Shown: positions 8,286 through 15,521 of the stretch, piece by piece | How the letters are laid out: every line of letters begins with the position of its first letter | Position numbering within the stretch: the first letter of the stretch is position 1 | Assembly (NCBI GenBank): GCA_003513555.1 | Contig: DOPG01000243.1 | Location: 1 to 37,477, forward strand | Direction of reading: 5' to 3' | Length of the DNA: 37,477 nt | From: Rhodopirellula sp. | GTDB lineage: Bacteria; Planctomycetota; Planctomycetia; Pirellulales; Pirellulaceae | Made by a program: the position numbers and the translations under genes | Notes under the pieces: generated by a model | The model's database searches: none | What the model was told of the DNA's origin: nothing | Seen by the model: only the letters and a program-made list of their open reading frames with translations

Positions 8286-9242
8286 ATGGCATCAGCTATG
8301 GGCCAAAAAACGAGCGATGGGCCAGCCCAAAACGCATCAGACCAAACACAGGCTGAGGCACGGGTTCACCAACGGGCGGCTGAACGTGAGAAACTACGGA
8401 CCAGCCGTTTTGATTTAGTCACATCGTTCCTGATGGCTCTCATCCTGTTCATCGGTACGTTGACGCTAATGGTCGTCATTATCTTCCTGACGACCCGCTG
8501 GGCGTTCCCACCTCGGGCAATTGAGCCGATCATTGAGAATCCAGCCGGGCGGGGTGAGAATCCCGAGGGTTTTGAGCGTGACTTTGAGCCTCCAGGCGCT
8601 GAAGAAGTTGAAGAGTTAATGGAGCCGACGCTGCAGGACACGATTGAGGCTGTGACGGATGCGGTCAGTTCAGTAGCGGCTACCCTTGTCACCACCGATA
8701 CCACGGCAACCGCAACGACTGCCGGAACAGGAGCGGGGGATAGTCGTCCACCAGGTCCCCCCGGGGAAGGAGAAGATATTATCCCGCGATTCGAGCGATG
8801 GCAGCTCAACTTTACGGCTCGCGATATTGGTTTGTATGCGAAGCAATTGGATTTTTACAAAATTGAGCTCGGAGCGATTGGTGGATCGATTCAGGGAGTT
8901 GACGTTGCAAACAACCTCTCAGGTAGCCCCAAGAAATACCGGGTCGTAAAGACGGAGGATGAGAAAAGGCTGTATTTTATGTGGAATAGTCCAAGTCCAC
9001 TGATGCAGTTCGACAGGCAGTTGCTCGGTAAAGCGGGCATTCCGTTGCCGAATCGTCAAATGCTCAAATTCATTCCAACGCAGTTGGAAAATGAGTTGGC
9101 CCAAATCGAAAAAGCTTACTGGGAATCAAAGGGATACAACTCCGTGACTCAAATCGCAAAAACTGTCTTCGAGAGCAAAGCAGATGGGCGCGGCTACAAA
9201 TTTGAGGTCACCAGTCAACGCTATCGAAAACCAAAAAAGTAG
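8286..9242 (+). CDS. Single-span membrane protein with TonB-like layout (unknown C-terminal domain)
   Basis: 318 residues, no recognised family. Residues 1-43 are hydrophilic and charged, residues 44-69 form one long transmembrane helix (LVTSFLMALILFIGTLTLMV then VIIFLTT), residues 75-165 are an extended acidic, Pro- and Thr/Ala-rich linker (ENPAGRGENPEGF, DTTATATTAGTGAGDSRPPG), and residues 170-318 are a compact alpha/beta-like domain starting at RFERWQLNF. This is the layout of TonB and TolA: short cytoplasmic tail, one helix, extended periplasmic linker, terminal domain. The helix lacks the His found in E. coli TonB, and the C-terminal domain does not show TonB motifs. Its position just before ExbB- and ExbD-like genes supports a transducer role, but that is inference. 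It could instead be a scaffold protein. Confidence 0.8.
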   Translation: MASAMGQKTSDGPAQNASDQTQAEARVHQRAAEREKLRTSRFDLVTSFLMALILFIGTLTLMVVIIFLTTRWAFPPRAIEPIIENPAGRGENPEGFERDFEPPGAEEVEELMEPTLQDTIEAVTDAVSSVAATLVTTDTTATATTAGTGAGDSRPPGPPGEGEDIIPRFERWQLNFTARDIGLYAKQLDFYKIELGAIGGSIQGVDVANNLSGSPKKYRVVKTEDEKRLYFMWNSPSPLMQFDRQLLGKAGIPLPNRQMLKFIPTQLENELAQIEKAYWESKGYNSVTQIAKTVFESKADGRGYKFEVTSQRYRKPKK

Positions 9243-9270
9243 GATGGTCGCCCAAGATGCTCACCTTTTT

Positions 9271-9300
9271 GAAAGACGCCTGAGTTCTCTGCCGTCTTTC
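9271..9300. other. Perfect 8-bp hairpin after the TonB-shaped protein gene
   Basis: Arms GAAAGACG and CGTCTTTC enclose a 14-base loop, 28 bases after the stop codon at 9242. No T-run follows on the plus strand. Possible processing site or weak terminator. Confidence 0.4.
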
Positions 9301-9639
9301 GAGAGATTTCACCGATCATCGGGATGCGAAGGAGGTACCAATGACCAATTCATCCAAAGATCAGAGGTGATCTGTAAAGCACATGTCACAGTAACTGAGG
9401 AGCGGAGAAGAGCGAACGATCGGCTGCCGATAGCGGGGAATGGGCGATTCACCCCTACGAGTCCCCTCAAAATTGCGAGATTTGTCCAAAATTGCAGTTC
9501 AGGGCCCATCGAATCAAGTAGAAAAAACCCAACTCGAATATGCTGTTAGGAGCCGCCTGAGAGAAACTGGTGTCTGGATCACCTTTATTATGGTCATCCA
9601 TGACCTAGATTTCCGTTTCGGGTTGCCTCTGATTCCGAT

Positions 9640-9656
9640 GGGCGTCGATGACGCCC
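9640..9656 (+). terminator. GC-rich hairpin upstream of the channel gene (terminator or attenuator candidate)
   Basis: Arms GGGCGTC and GACGCCC are perfect with a 3-base loop, and AT pairs extend the stem across a one-base bulge. The following bases (CATCACTTTTC) are only weakly T-rich. It lies 100 bases before the ExbB-like start, so it could end the upstream transcript or attenuate the downstream one. Confidence 0.35.
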
Positions 9657-9756
9657 CATCACTTTTCAAAATACAATCAGACTGCGGTGAATAGTCTGAA
9701 TGCTCATCAAAACGAACTTAATATTTCTGGCTACGAAGTTAAGGAACTGACCGCCG

Positions 9757-10467
9757 ATGCTACTTGCTGAAATGTCCCTTTTCGAAATTATCTCCAATGC
9801 TACTTACGGTGCCCTTGCTGGGGTCGCTCTTTGGGGGTTGTATTGCATTGTCATTGTCTGGTCACGGGTAAATCAAAAGCGTTTTAAGTCAGAGGAAGAG
9901 CAGGACTTCTTCATGGATGACGTTGAGCAGATGCTTGCTGGTGGAGATTTTGAGGGCGTCACCGAATATTGCGAAGGTGACAAACGCGCGGTCGCTCAGA
10001 TTGTTGGGATGGCCGTCGAGCATCGTGAGATGGGTTACAAGAAGGCCAGGACTTTCGTGATGGACCGCTTCCAACGTGATGTAATGAGTGATGTCGAGTA
10101 CCGACTCAGTTGGGTTAGCACCGTAATCAAGAGTGCTCCGATGATTGGACTGTTTGGAACCGTCTTTGGAATGATGGGCGCATTCGAAACGCTTGCGACC
10201 TCTGAGTCTGTTGAACCGTCCGCTTTGGCGTCAGATATTAACATCGCCCTTCGGACAACCGCTTGTGGACTGGCCATTGCCATTCCACTCATGATTTTGG
10301 TTGCCAACGTCAACATTCGCATTGCAAAAATGGAAGATCTGGTAGGCGCAGGTCTGGTCCGTTTCATGACCGTTTACCGTGAAGCACTGGCAAAATATTC
10401 GTCTTCACGCGGTGGAACAGCAGCGTCAACGGTCGAGCCTATGACTTCGCAGTCCCGTGTGGAGTGA
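9757..10467 (+). CDS. MotA/TolQ/ExbB-family proton channel protein
   Basis: 236 residues with the MotA_ExbB domain. This subunit forms a pentameric proton channel in the inner membrane around an ExbD/TolR-type dimer and turns proton flow into mechanical work. Three membrane segments are visible: about 15-36 (TYGALAGVALWGLYCIVIVW), 120-145 with the family signature SAPMIGLFGTVFGMMGAF, and 165-187 (TTACGLAIAIPLMILVANV). The cytoplasmic loop between the first two is about 85 residues, as in ExbB/TolQ. Thr residues in the second and third segments match the proton-path positions of the family. AAGGA at 9741-9745 is a loosely spaced Shine-Dalgarno. Two ExbD-type genes follow, so this is the stator of the cluster's motor. 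ExbB versus TolQ cannot be decided from sequence alone. Confidence 0.93.
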   Translation: MLLAEMSLFEIISNATYGALAGVALWGLYCIVIVWSRVNQKRFKSEEEQDFFMDDVEQMLAGGDFEGVTEYCEGDKRAVAQIVGMAVEHREMGYKKARTFVMDRFQRDVMSDVEYRLSWVSTVIKSAPMIGLFGTVFGMMGAFETLATSESVEPSALASDINIALRTTACGLAIAIPLMILVANVNIRIAKMEDLVGAGLVRFMTVYREALAKYSSSRGGTAASTVEPMTSQSRVE

Positions 10468-10564
10468 AGCTTGAATCAGTGCAACGGAACCCATTCTTTT
10501 TCCTCGTGAACTGAAGAACGGGAATGATCAAACGCGAAACTTCTAAGACCAATTTGACTGAAAG

Positions 10565-11050
10565 ATGAGTGACAACCCAAATCAGATAGATGACGACGAG
10601 GATGACTTTGCGTTACCTCGTAAGAAGCGTGATGACGACGAGATGGATATCACGCCCATGATCGACATTACGTTTCTGTTGCTGATTTTCTTCATTGTTT
10701 GTTCAACGATGGATCCAACAAAGATCGGTACGATTCCTGAGGCAGATAACGGTCTGGCGATTGCAGCCAAAAATTCTGCCGTCATCTTTATCAATCCTAG
10801 TGCTGGTGACGAGGTTATCCTGTCGCGAATGGATGGCTCGAATTTCAGTACCGACGAAGAAATTCAGGAAACTGAAATCATCGAGTACATCACGGAGGAA
10901 CTTGAAAAGTCGTTGGGGGCTAGTAAACAACATGTGATGTTATTTGGAGACGCGAATGTCAAGGTTGGGAAAGTGACGCGTGTTCAGAAAATCATCGGTG
11001 ACGCTTTTGAGGATCTGGATTCGACTTACATCGCCGTAAAAGAGCAATGA
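10565..11050 (+). CDS. ExbD/TolR-family biopolymer transport protein
   Basis: 161 residues: a short, very acidic then basic cytoplasmic tail (1-26), the signature MDITPMIDITFLLLIFFIV with the proton-carrying Asp at residue 34 (equivalent to Asp25 of E. coli ExbD), one membrane helix, and a periplasmic domain of about 105 residues with the beta-alpha pattern of ExbD (AVIFINPS, HVMLFGDANVKVGKVTRVQKI). It would sit as a dimer inside the channel encoded 97 bases upstream. A GAAAG element overlaps the start region. A second, unusual ExbD gene follows after 183 bases. Confidence 0.93.
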   Translation: MSDNPNQIDDDEDDFALPRKKRDDDEMDITPMIDITFLLLIFFIVCSTMDPTKIGTIPEADNGLAIAAKNSAVIFINPSAGDEVILSRMDGSNFSTDEEIQETEIIEYITEELEKSLGASKQHVMLFGDANVKVGKVTRVQKIIGDAFEDLDSTYIAVKEQ

Positions 11051-11152
11051 CGAGAAATGGAGGGTCGGTCATGGGTCCAAGTCCTGTCATGGATCGCCCC
11101 TTGAAGGCGTTGCGGCGACTTCGCATCGGAGTCTGATTGAGTCGCTAGCAAT

Positions 11153-11185
11153 GGTTCCTTTGCTTTCTTTCCAAAGCGGGGAACC
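11153..11185 (+). other. Nested hairpin between the two ExbD-type genes
   Basis: Outer arms GGTTCC/GGAACC enclose inner arms GCTTT/AAAGC, separated by short internal loops. It lies in the 183-base gap before the zinc-ribbon ExbD gene and could set relative expression of the two genes. No T-tract follows. Confidence 0.35.
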
Positions 11186-11233
11186 CGTGTGTATTGAAAT
11201 GTTGGATACGTAACAGAAATTGGGTTTATCTTT

Positions 11234-11998
11234 ATGTCGATCGAAGTCAGTTGCTCGGAGTGTGGGGCCAGCCACCACGTCAATGATCGGTTGGCCGGGC
11301 GTAGTGTGCGTTGTCCCAGTTGTGACGCGGTCGTGCCCGTGCCAGAGAAGTTGATGCAAACCAGAGCAGAACTTGGTCCGAATGGTGATAATGATGCGGG
11401 CGAACAACCAGTCGAAGTTGCTGCTGCCGAACCTCTTGCCGCTGAGATCGTACCTAAGAGGGATGGGACGCAGGGTTCTGCCTCGCGGGAAGCCGCAAGT
11501 CCGGTTTCGTTGGCATCGAGTTTTGCTGTCGCTGAGGATGAAGATGAAATTGATGAGGTCTTAATTCGGAAGAAACGTCCCGAAGAAGAGATGGACATGA
11601 CTCCTATGGTTGATGTCACGTTCTTGCTCTTGATTTTCTTCATGGTGACCGCTGCCTTCAGTTTGCAGAAATCAATTGAAATGCCGCGCCAGCAGACTGA
11701 TGCTCCGAGCACTCAGGTCACTGATGAGGAAGATGATGAATTGGAAACGATTGAAGTTGAGGTTGACGAATTCGGCGGTTTTCTTGTGATCGCACAGGAC
11801 TGGGAACGCGAAACGGTTGGAAAGCAAGGACTGATTAGGGCTTTCAAGGAAGCATTGTCTGCCAGCAAAGACGCGATGCGCCTCAACGTAAAGGTCCACG
11901 AAATGGCAAAGCTACATTCGTTGGTCGATGCCATGGATGCAGGAACTATTGCTGGCTTTGCCGAATTGGAAGTCGTGCAAGTTGAGGAGTTTTATTGA
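11234..11998 (+). CDS. Zinc-ribbon-ExbD/TolR fusion protein
   Basis: 254 residues. Residues 1-32 form an MJ0042/FHA-like zinc ribbon with Cys7, Cys10, Cys27 and Cys30 in two CxxC pairs (SCSECG, RCPSCD). An Ala/Glu-rich linker follows (about 40-105), then a basic RKKRPEEE patch, the ExbD signature MDMTPMVDVTFLLLIFFMV with the expected proton-carrying Asp127, one helix, and a periplasmic ExbD domain to the end. By ExbD topology the zinc ribbon is cytoplasmic. Standard ExbD/TolR proteins are about 140 residues and lack it. With only one channel gene in the cluster, this protein and the plain ExbD could form a heterodimer in one motor or alternate between motors; that is inference. The PQQ-propeller gene follows 137 bases on. 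Confidence 0.92.
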   Translation: MSIEVSCSECGASHHVNDRLAGRSVRCPSCDAVVPVPEKLMQTRAELGPNGDNDAGEQPVEVAAAEPLAAEIVPKRDGTQGSASREAASPVSLASSFAVAEDEDEIDEVLIRKKRPEEEMDMTPMVDVTFLLLIFFMVTAAFSLQKSIEMPRQQTDAPSTQVTDEEDDELETIEVEVDEFGGFLVIAQDWERETVGKQGLIRAFKEALSASKDAMRLNVKVHEMAKLHSLVDAMDAGTIAGFAELEVVQVEEFY

Positions 11999-12135
11999 TG
12001 ACCAACCAGAATGATTTGAGGACTCTTTGAGCTCCGTTTTGCCTTGATCAATAGCATCAGCCCGGGTGGAACGCCGGTGGTGCCAAAGCAGAAAACATTG
12101 ACTGATAACTTTTCACTGTAGAAACTGACAAAGAC

Positions 12136-15100
12136 ATGCTTGCAAACGAATTGATCGACCGCATAGAGCGACTGGGATTGCTTGACCAGGAGATCATCGA
12201 AGCCCTTCGCGAACAATTGGAGCAAAGCGGTACGCGAATCACTCCTGAGGCAGTGGCCAAACTACTCGTTGATAATGGCCAGTTGACGCATTTTCAGGCG
12301 ACCAAGTTGATTGGTGAATTACGGAGTGGCGAATATGAAGAACCGATTGCTGAAACGAATGCAGATTCGGACCTGACTGTCGGTGTCGAAGAAGTTGCTG
12401 CCGTGGTGGAGGATGTCACACCCGTCGAGCCAGTAGCGACACCTGTATTCGAAGCGGAGGCGGTTCCTGTTGAAGCGGTGCCTGTCGAAGTGGCTGCGGT
12501 TGCGGTCGAGGCAATAGGCGGTGAGATGGCTGACGAAACACCTCGTGAAAGGCCAAAGCCCTCGCGAAAACGCCCCGAGGAGCCGAAGACGGTTTGGGAT
12601 TCGTTCAAAATCTACGGCTACGTCGCGATTATTATTCTGTTCCTGCTGATTCTGGGAGCTGGCTTGGCGATTCTGGGTCGAGAAGATGCTGATGCCTTCA
12701 TTGCCAGAGCGAATACAGCTTACGACGGCGGCACTTACCAAAATGCCCAGGGCGACTATATCGCGTTTCTCGAAATGTTCGGTGATGACCATCAGTATTC
12801 ATCGTTGGCACGGACGCGGATCACAATGACGGAGCTTTACAAGGCTGCGGAGTTCAAGCAGGAACCCGAACAGGCAGTGAATCTCGCGAAGGAAAAGTTG
12901 CCGGCCATTGCCGAAGAGGAGGGGATGAATGAAGAGCGATCGAACTTAGCTCTTCTGATGGTCAAAATTGCTCAAAACCTTGCCTCGGCCGCGGGCCGAG
13001 CGAAAGAGACCGCTCGAAAGCAGGAACTACTCGAAATACTTGATGAACAGCGGGAGTTGATGAACAACGCCGCTTACATGTCTGCTTCCGATCGTACGAA
13101 TCTGGAAGGAAAGTTGCTGTCGTTGGAAGAGGATCGAGCTCGGGTCGAACGTGATATCAATCGAAATATCAGTCTAGATAAAGCCGAAGAATCGATGATG
13201 GCTTCGCTCGCGGGCAAGAATACGAAGGATGCGTACGATACTCGTACTGCACTGTTGCGAAATTTCCCTGATCTGAGGGAAAATGAACGACTCGTCAAAT
13301 TGATTTTGGAAGCCAGCGACATCCAGCAGAGTTTGGTTGAACCCTCAGCTGATTTGCCTGAGGTTGGTGATGCCGTGGTGGAAGACGGCGGTGCGGATTC
13401 CGTGTTATTGACCACCTTGGCAGGAAAAGTTGCTCCCGAGTTGCGAGAAGTCACTCTTTATTTCCGGGCTGGTGGATCCATTCTGGCATTTGACGGTGAG
13501 AACGGAAAACTGAGGTGGCGAAAATTTGTTGGATATTCGAAAGAGTTGCCGCCCTTGCGACTTGAAGACGGCGTATTGCTAAGTGAGTCCTCAACATTAG
13601 AAGTTTTGCGTTGCAGTGAAGACGATGGACATGTGTTGTGGCGTACAAAAATAGGGGAGCCTTTTGGGCAGCCAATCAGTAACGGTGATGAGATTTATGT
13701 GTCAACGAATTCTGGCAGAGTGATTTCTCTGGATGTCGAAACTGGTGAAGCAAAATGGGTGTCCCAGGTTCCTCAGGATCTCGATGTTGCACCCGGTGTC
13801 GATGATCGAGCCAAACGGGCCTATGTCGTTGGGGATCATAGCAATCTCTATCTGCTCAATACGCGTGACGGATCTTGTGTCGAAAGTTTCTATGTAGGGC
13901 ATGAACCAGGAACTGTCAGTGTTCCACCCGTCCCTCTGCTGGGCCATGTTTTTGTTATCGTGAATTCTGGCAGTGACTATGCAAACCTCAGGGTGCTTCG
14001 TGTTGACGAAACTGGTGGGCAGGTTCAGGAAACCCAAAGTTTCCGGCTTACTGGAAACGTTCGTGTTCCGCCAATCATTCAGGGACGCAGACTAATTGTC
14101 TTGACCGATCTGGGTGAGGTAGTTGTGTACGATATTGAACCGACAGCCGAAACTAATCAGGTGACCGAGGCGGCGAAACTGCCGCCGTTTTATGAGCAAC
14201 CCACACCTACACAAATGGCTGTGGGACGAAGTCAAATGTGGATCACTGGTACGCGAATTGGTCGCTATGAACTTCAGATCAATACAGGTCGAGTGATTCG
14301 TGATTGGATCAAGCATGAGTTTGATACCTTCATTGGAAAGCCCTACTCAGCGGATGATGCGTTGGTGTATGCAAGGATTCTGCGCGGCACCTCAGCCATT
14401 CGTGTCACCGCTGCTGATCCCAAAACTGGGGAAGAAATCTGGCGAACCGACGTAGGAGTACCTGTCGCTTTGCTAAGCATGCCACCAGGCAGCGATGTAC
14501 TGCAGAGTGTCACGACTCAGGCTGCCCTATTCGAAATTGACTCAGAGGCTGAAAAGGTCGGTTCGACCAATGGTCCCATCGAAAACCCAGGCGAGAAATC
14601 AGTAGCGATCAGGTTCGAAGAACCAATCGCCATCGATGAGAATCGAAGCCTGATGTTGAATCAGGTTGATGGTCAGTCAATCATCGTTTACGAGCCACAA
14701 AGGGAGCTTGGGAAGCTCCGACAATTAACTATGAGCTTCTCAGCCGGAAAACCAACAGACGGCGGCGTTGTGGCAGGGGGTGGGTTGTTCTTGCCGTTGA
14801 ATAACGGCAGGGCTGTTCTGCTGGATTGGCGTACCGGAAAGACCATTGGGACACCATTCCAGCCTGCGAGTGATCCAAATAAAGAGGTTAATTGGACCAA
14901 TTCGCTTACATTGCCCAGTGATCCTGACCAAGTTGTTCTCGCTGACAGCCGTAAAAAAATATACCGCTTACGCGTGGGTGATCAGATTCGGGAACTTGCA
15001 TCTACGGATCTTGAGTTTGATCTGTTAGATCAAATTGCGGGGGTGGGCAATACGGTTGTGGGGGCTACGGCTGGTCCTGCGGCTGATTTCATCGTGGGTT

Positions 15101-15480
15101 TTGATATCGTCAGCTTGAAGCCAAAATTCAAGACCTTGCTCGACAGTCGAGTGGTTTGGGGACCGGTGGCAGTGGGTGACTATTGTCTCTATCAGACTGA
15201 TGATTCACAGTTGCGAGTGATTGATGCAGAAGGAAAATCGTTGTATCAGATTCCAACGCCGGCTGGTTCGCCGGTCGGTAAGCCGATCATGAGCGATCGC
15301 AGAATTGTGCTGGCAGGGAAGGCTGGCTGGATCATGGTGTTTGATCCTGAAACTGGAGCTGTGACTGGTACAACCGATTTGGGTCAGCCTGTTTCAGCTA
15401 CACCATTGGTCGATGATGGCATGCTAGTGGTGCCTGGCACCGAGGGTGTCATTTACCGGACCCCTGTCCCGGCCAACTAA
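12136..15480 (+). CDS. Large membrane-anchored PQQ-type beta-propeller protein
   Basis: 1114 residues. Residues 1-65 are a small helical domain ending with GQLTHFQATKLIGELRSG, a pattern I associate with planctomycete Ser/Thr-kinase-type proteins (from memory). Residues 75-145 are a Glu/Ala/Val-Pro-rich spacer with near-repeats (EAVPVEAVPVEVAAV). One membrane helix spans about 159-180. A helical TPR-like region covers about 185-400 (FIARANTAYDGGTYQNAQGDYIAFLEMF). From about 435 to the end are PQQ/BamB-like propeller blades: ILAFDGENGKLRWRK, VISLDVETGEAKWVSQ, AVLLDWRTGKTIG, IMVFDPETGAVTG. Topology places the helical domain in the cytoplasm and the TPR plus propeller in the periplasm. Propellers of this type usually mediate protein contacts. 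No PQQ-enzyme catalytic residues are assigned. It probably works with the neighbouring motor, by context only. Confidence 0.87.
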   Translation: MLANELIDRIERLGLLDQEIIEALREQLEQSGTRITPEAVAKLLVDNGQLTHFQATKLIGELRSGEYEEPIAETNADSDLTVGVEEVAAVVEDVTPVEPVATPVFEAEAVPVEAVPVEVAAVAVEAIGGEMADETPRERPKPSRKRPEEPKTVWDSFKIYGYVAIIILFLLILGAGLAILGREDADAFIARANTAYDGGTYQNAQGDYIAFLEMFGDDHQYSSLARTRITMTELYKAAEFKQEPEQAVNLAKEKLPAIAEEEGMNEERSNLALLMVKIAQNLASAAGRAKETARKQELLEILDEQRELMNNAAYMSASDRTNLEGKLLSLEEDRARVERDINRNISLDKAEESMMASLAGKNTKDAYDTRTALLRNFPDLRENERLVKLILEASDIQQSLVEPSADLPEVGDAVVEDGGADSVLLTTLAGKVAPELREVTLYFRAGGSILAFDGENGKLRWRKFVGYSKELPPLRLEDGVLLSESSTLEVLRCSEDDGHVLWRTKIGEPFGQPISNGDEIYVSTNSGRVISLDVETGEAKWVSQVPQDLDVAPGVDDRAKRAYVVGDHSNLYLLNTRDGSCVESFYVGHEPGTVSVPPVPLLGHVFVIVNSGSDYANLRVLRVDETGGQVQETQSFRLTGNVRVPPIIQGRRLIVLTDLGEVVVYDIEPTAETNQVTEAAKLPPFYEQPTPTQMAVGRSQMWITGTRIGRYELQINTGRVIRDWIKHEFDTFIGKPYSADDALVYARILRGTSAIRVTAADPKTGEEIWRTDVGVPVALLSMPPGSDVLQSVTTQAALFEIDSEAEKVGSTNGPIENPGEKSVAIRFEEPIAIDENRSLMLNQVDGQSIIVYEPQRELGKLRQLTMSFSAGKPTDGGVVAGGGLFLPLNNGRAVLLDWRTGKTIGTPFQPASDPNKEVNWTNSLTLPSDPDQVVLADSRKKIYRLRVGDQIRELASTDLEFDLLDQIAGVGNTVVGATAGPAADFIVGFDIVSLKPKFKTLLDSRVVWGPVAVGDYCLYQTDDSQLRVIDAEGKSLYQIPTPAGSPVGKPIMSDRRIVLAGKAGWIMVFDPETGAVTGTTDLGQPVSATPLVDDGMLVVPGTEGVIYRTPVPAN

Positions 15481-15521
15481 TTGAGTTCGCACCTTTCCCA
15501 TTGTTCCGTTGGAATACTTCA

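Larger units (their letters stand above)
9243..9756 (+). other. 514-base gap inside the envelope cluster
   Basis: No gene is supported: the overlapping short frames here have no signal peptide, domain or plausible start. It holds two perfect inverted repeats (9271-9300 and 9640-9656), listed separately. Its length suggests the channel gene has its own promoter or a regulated leader. Confidence 0.6.

Noticed and set aside
9184..9549. 121-codon frame in the 514-base gap
   Set aside because: It starts inside the TonB-shaped protein gene, has no signal peptide or domain, and the region contains hairpins typical of non-coding DNA.
11026..11712. 228-codon minus-strand frame antisense to the zinc-ribbon ExbD gene
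   Set aside because: The opposite strand encodes clear zinc-ribbon and ExbD motifs over the same bases; this frame is a shadow rich in Ser and Thr.
12400..12530. Direct repeats in the propeller gene (GTTCCTGTTGAAGCGGTGCC-like)
   Set aside because: They encode the repetitive Glu/Ala/Val-Pro spacer of a continuous reading frame; low-complexity coding DNA, not a CRISPR or tandem-repeat locus.
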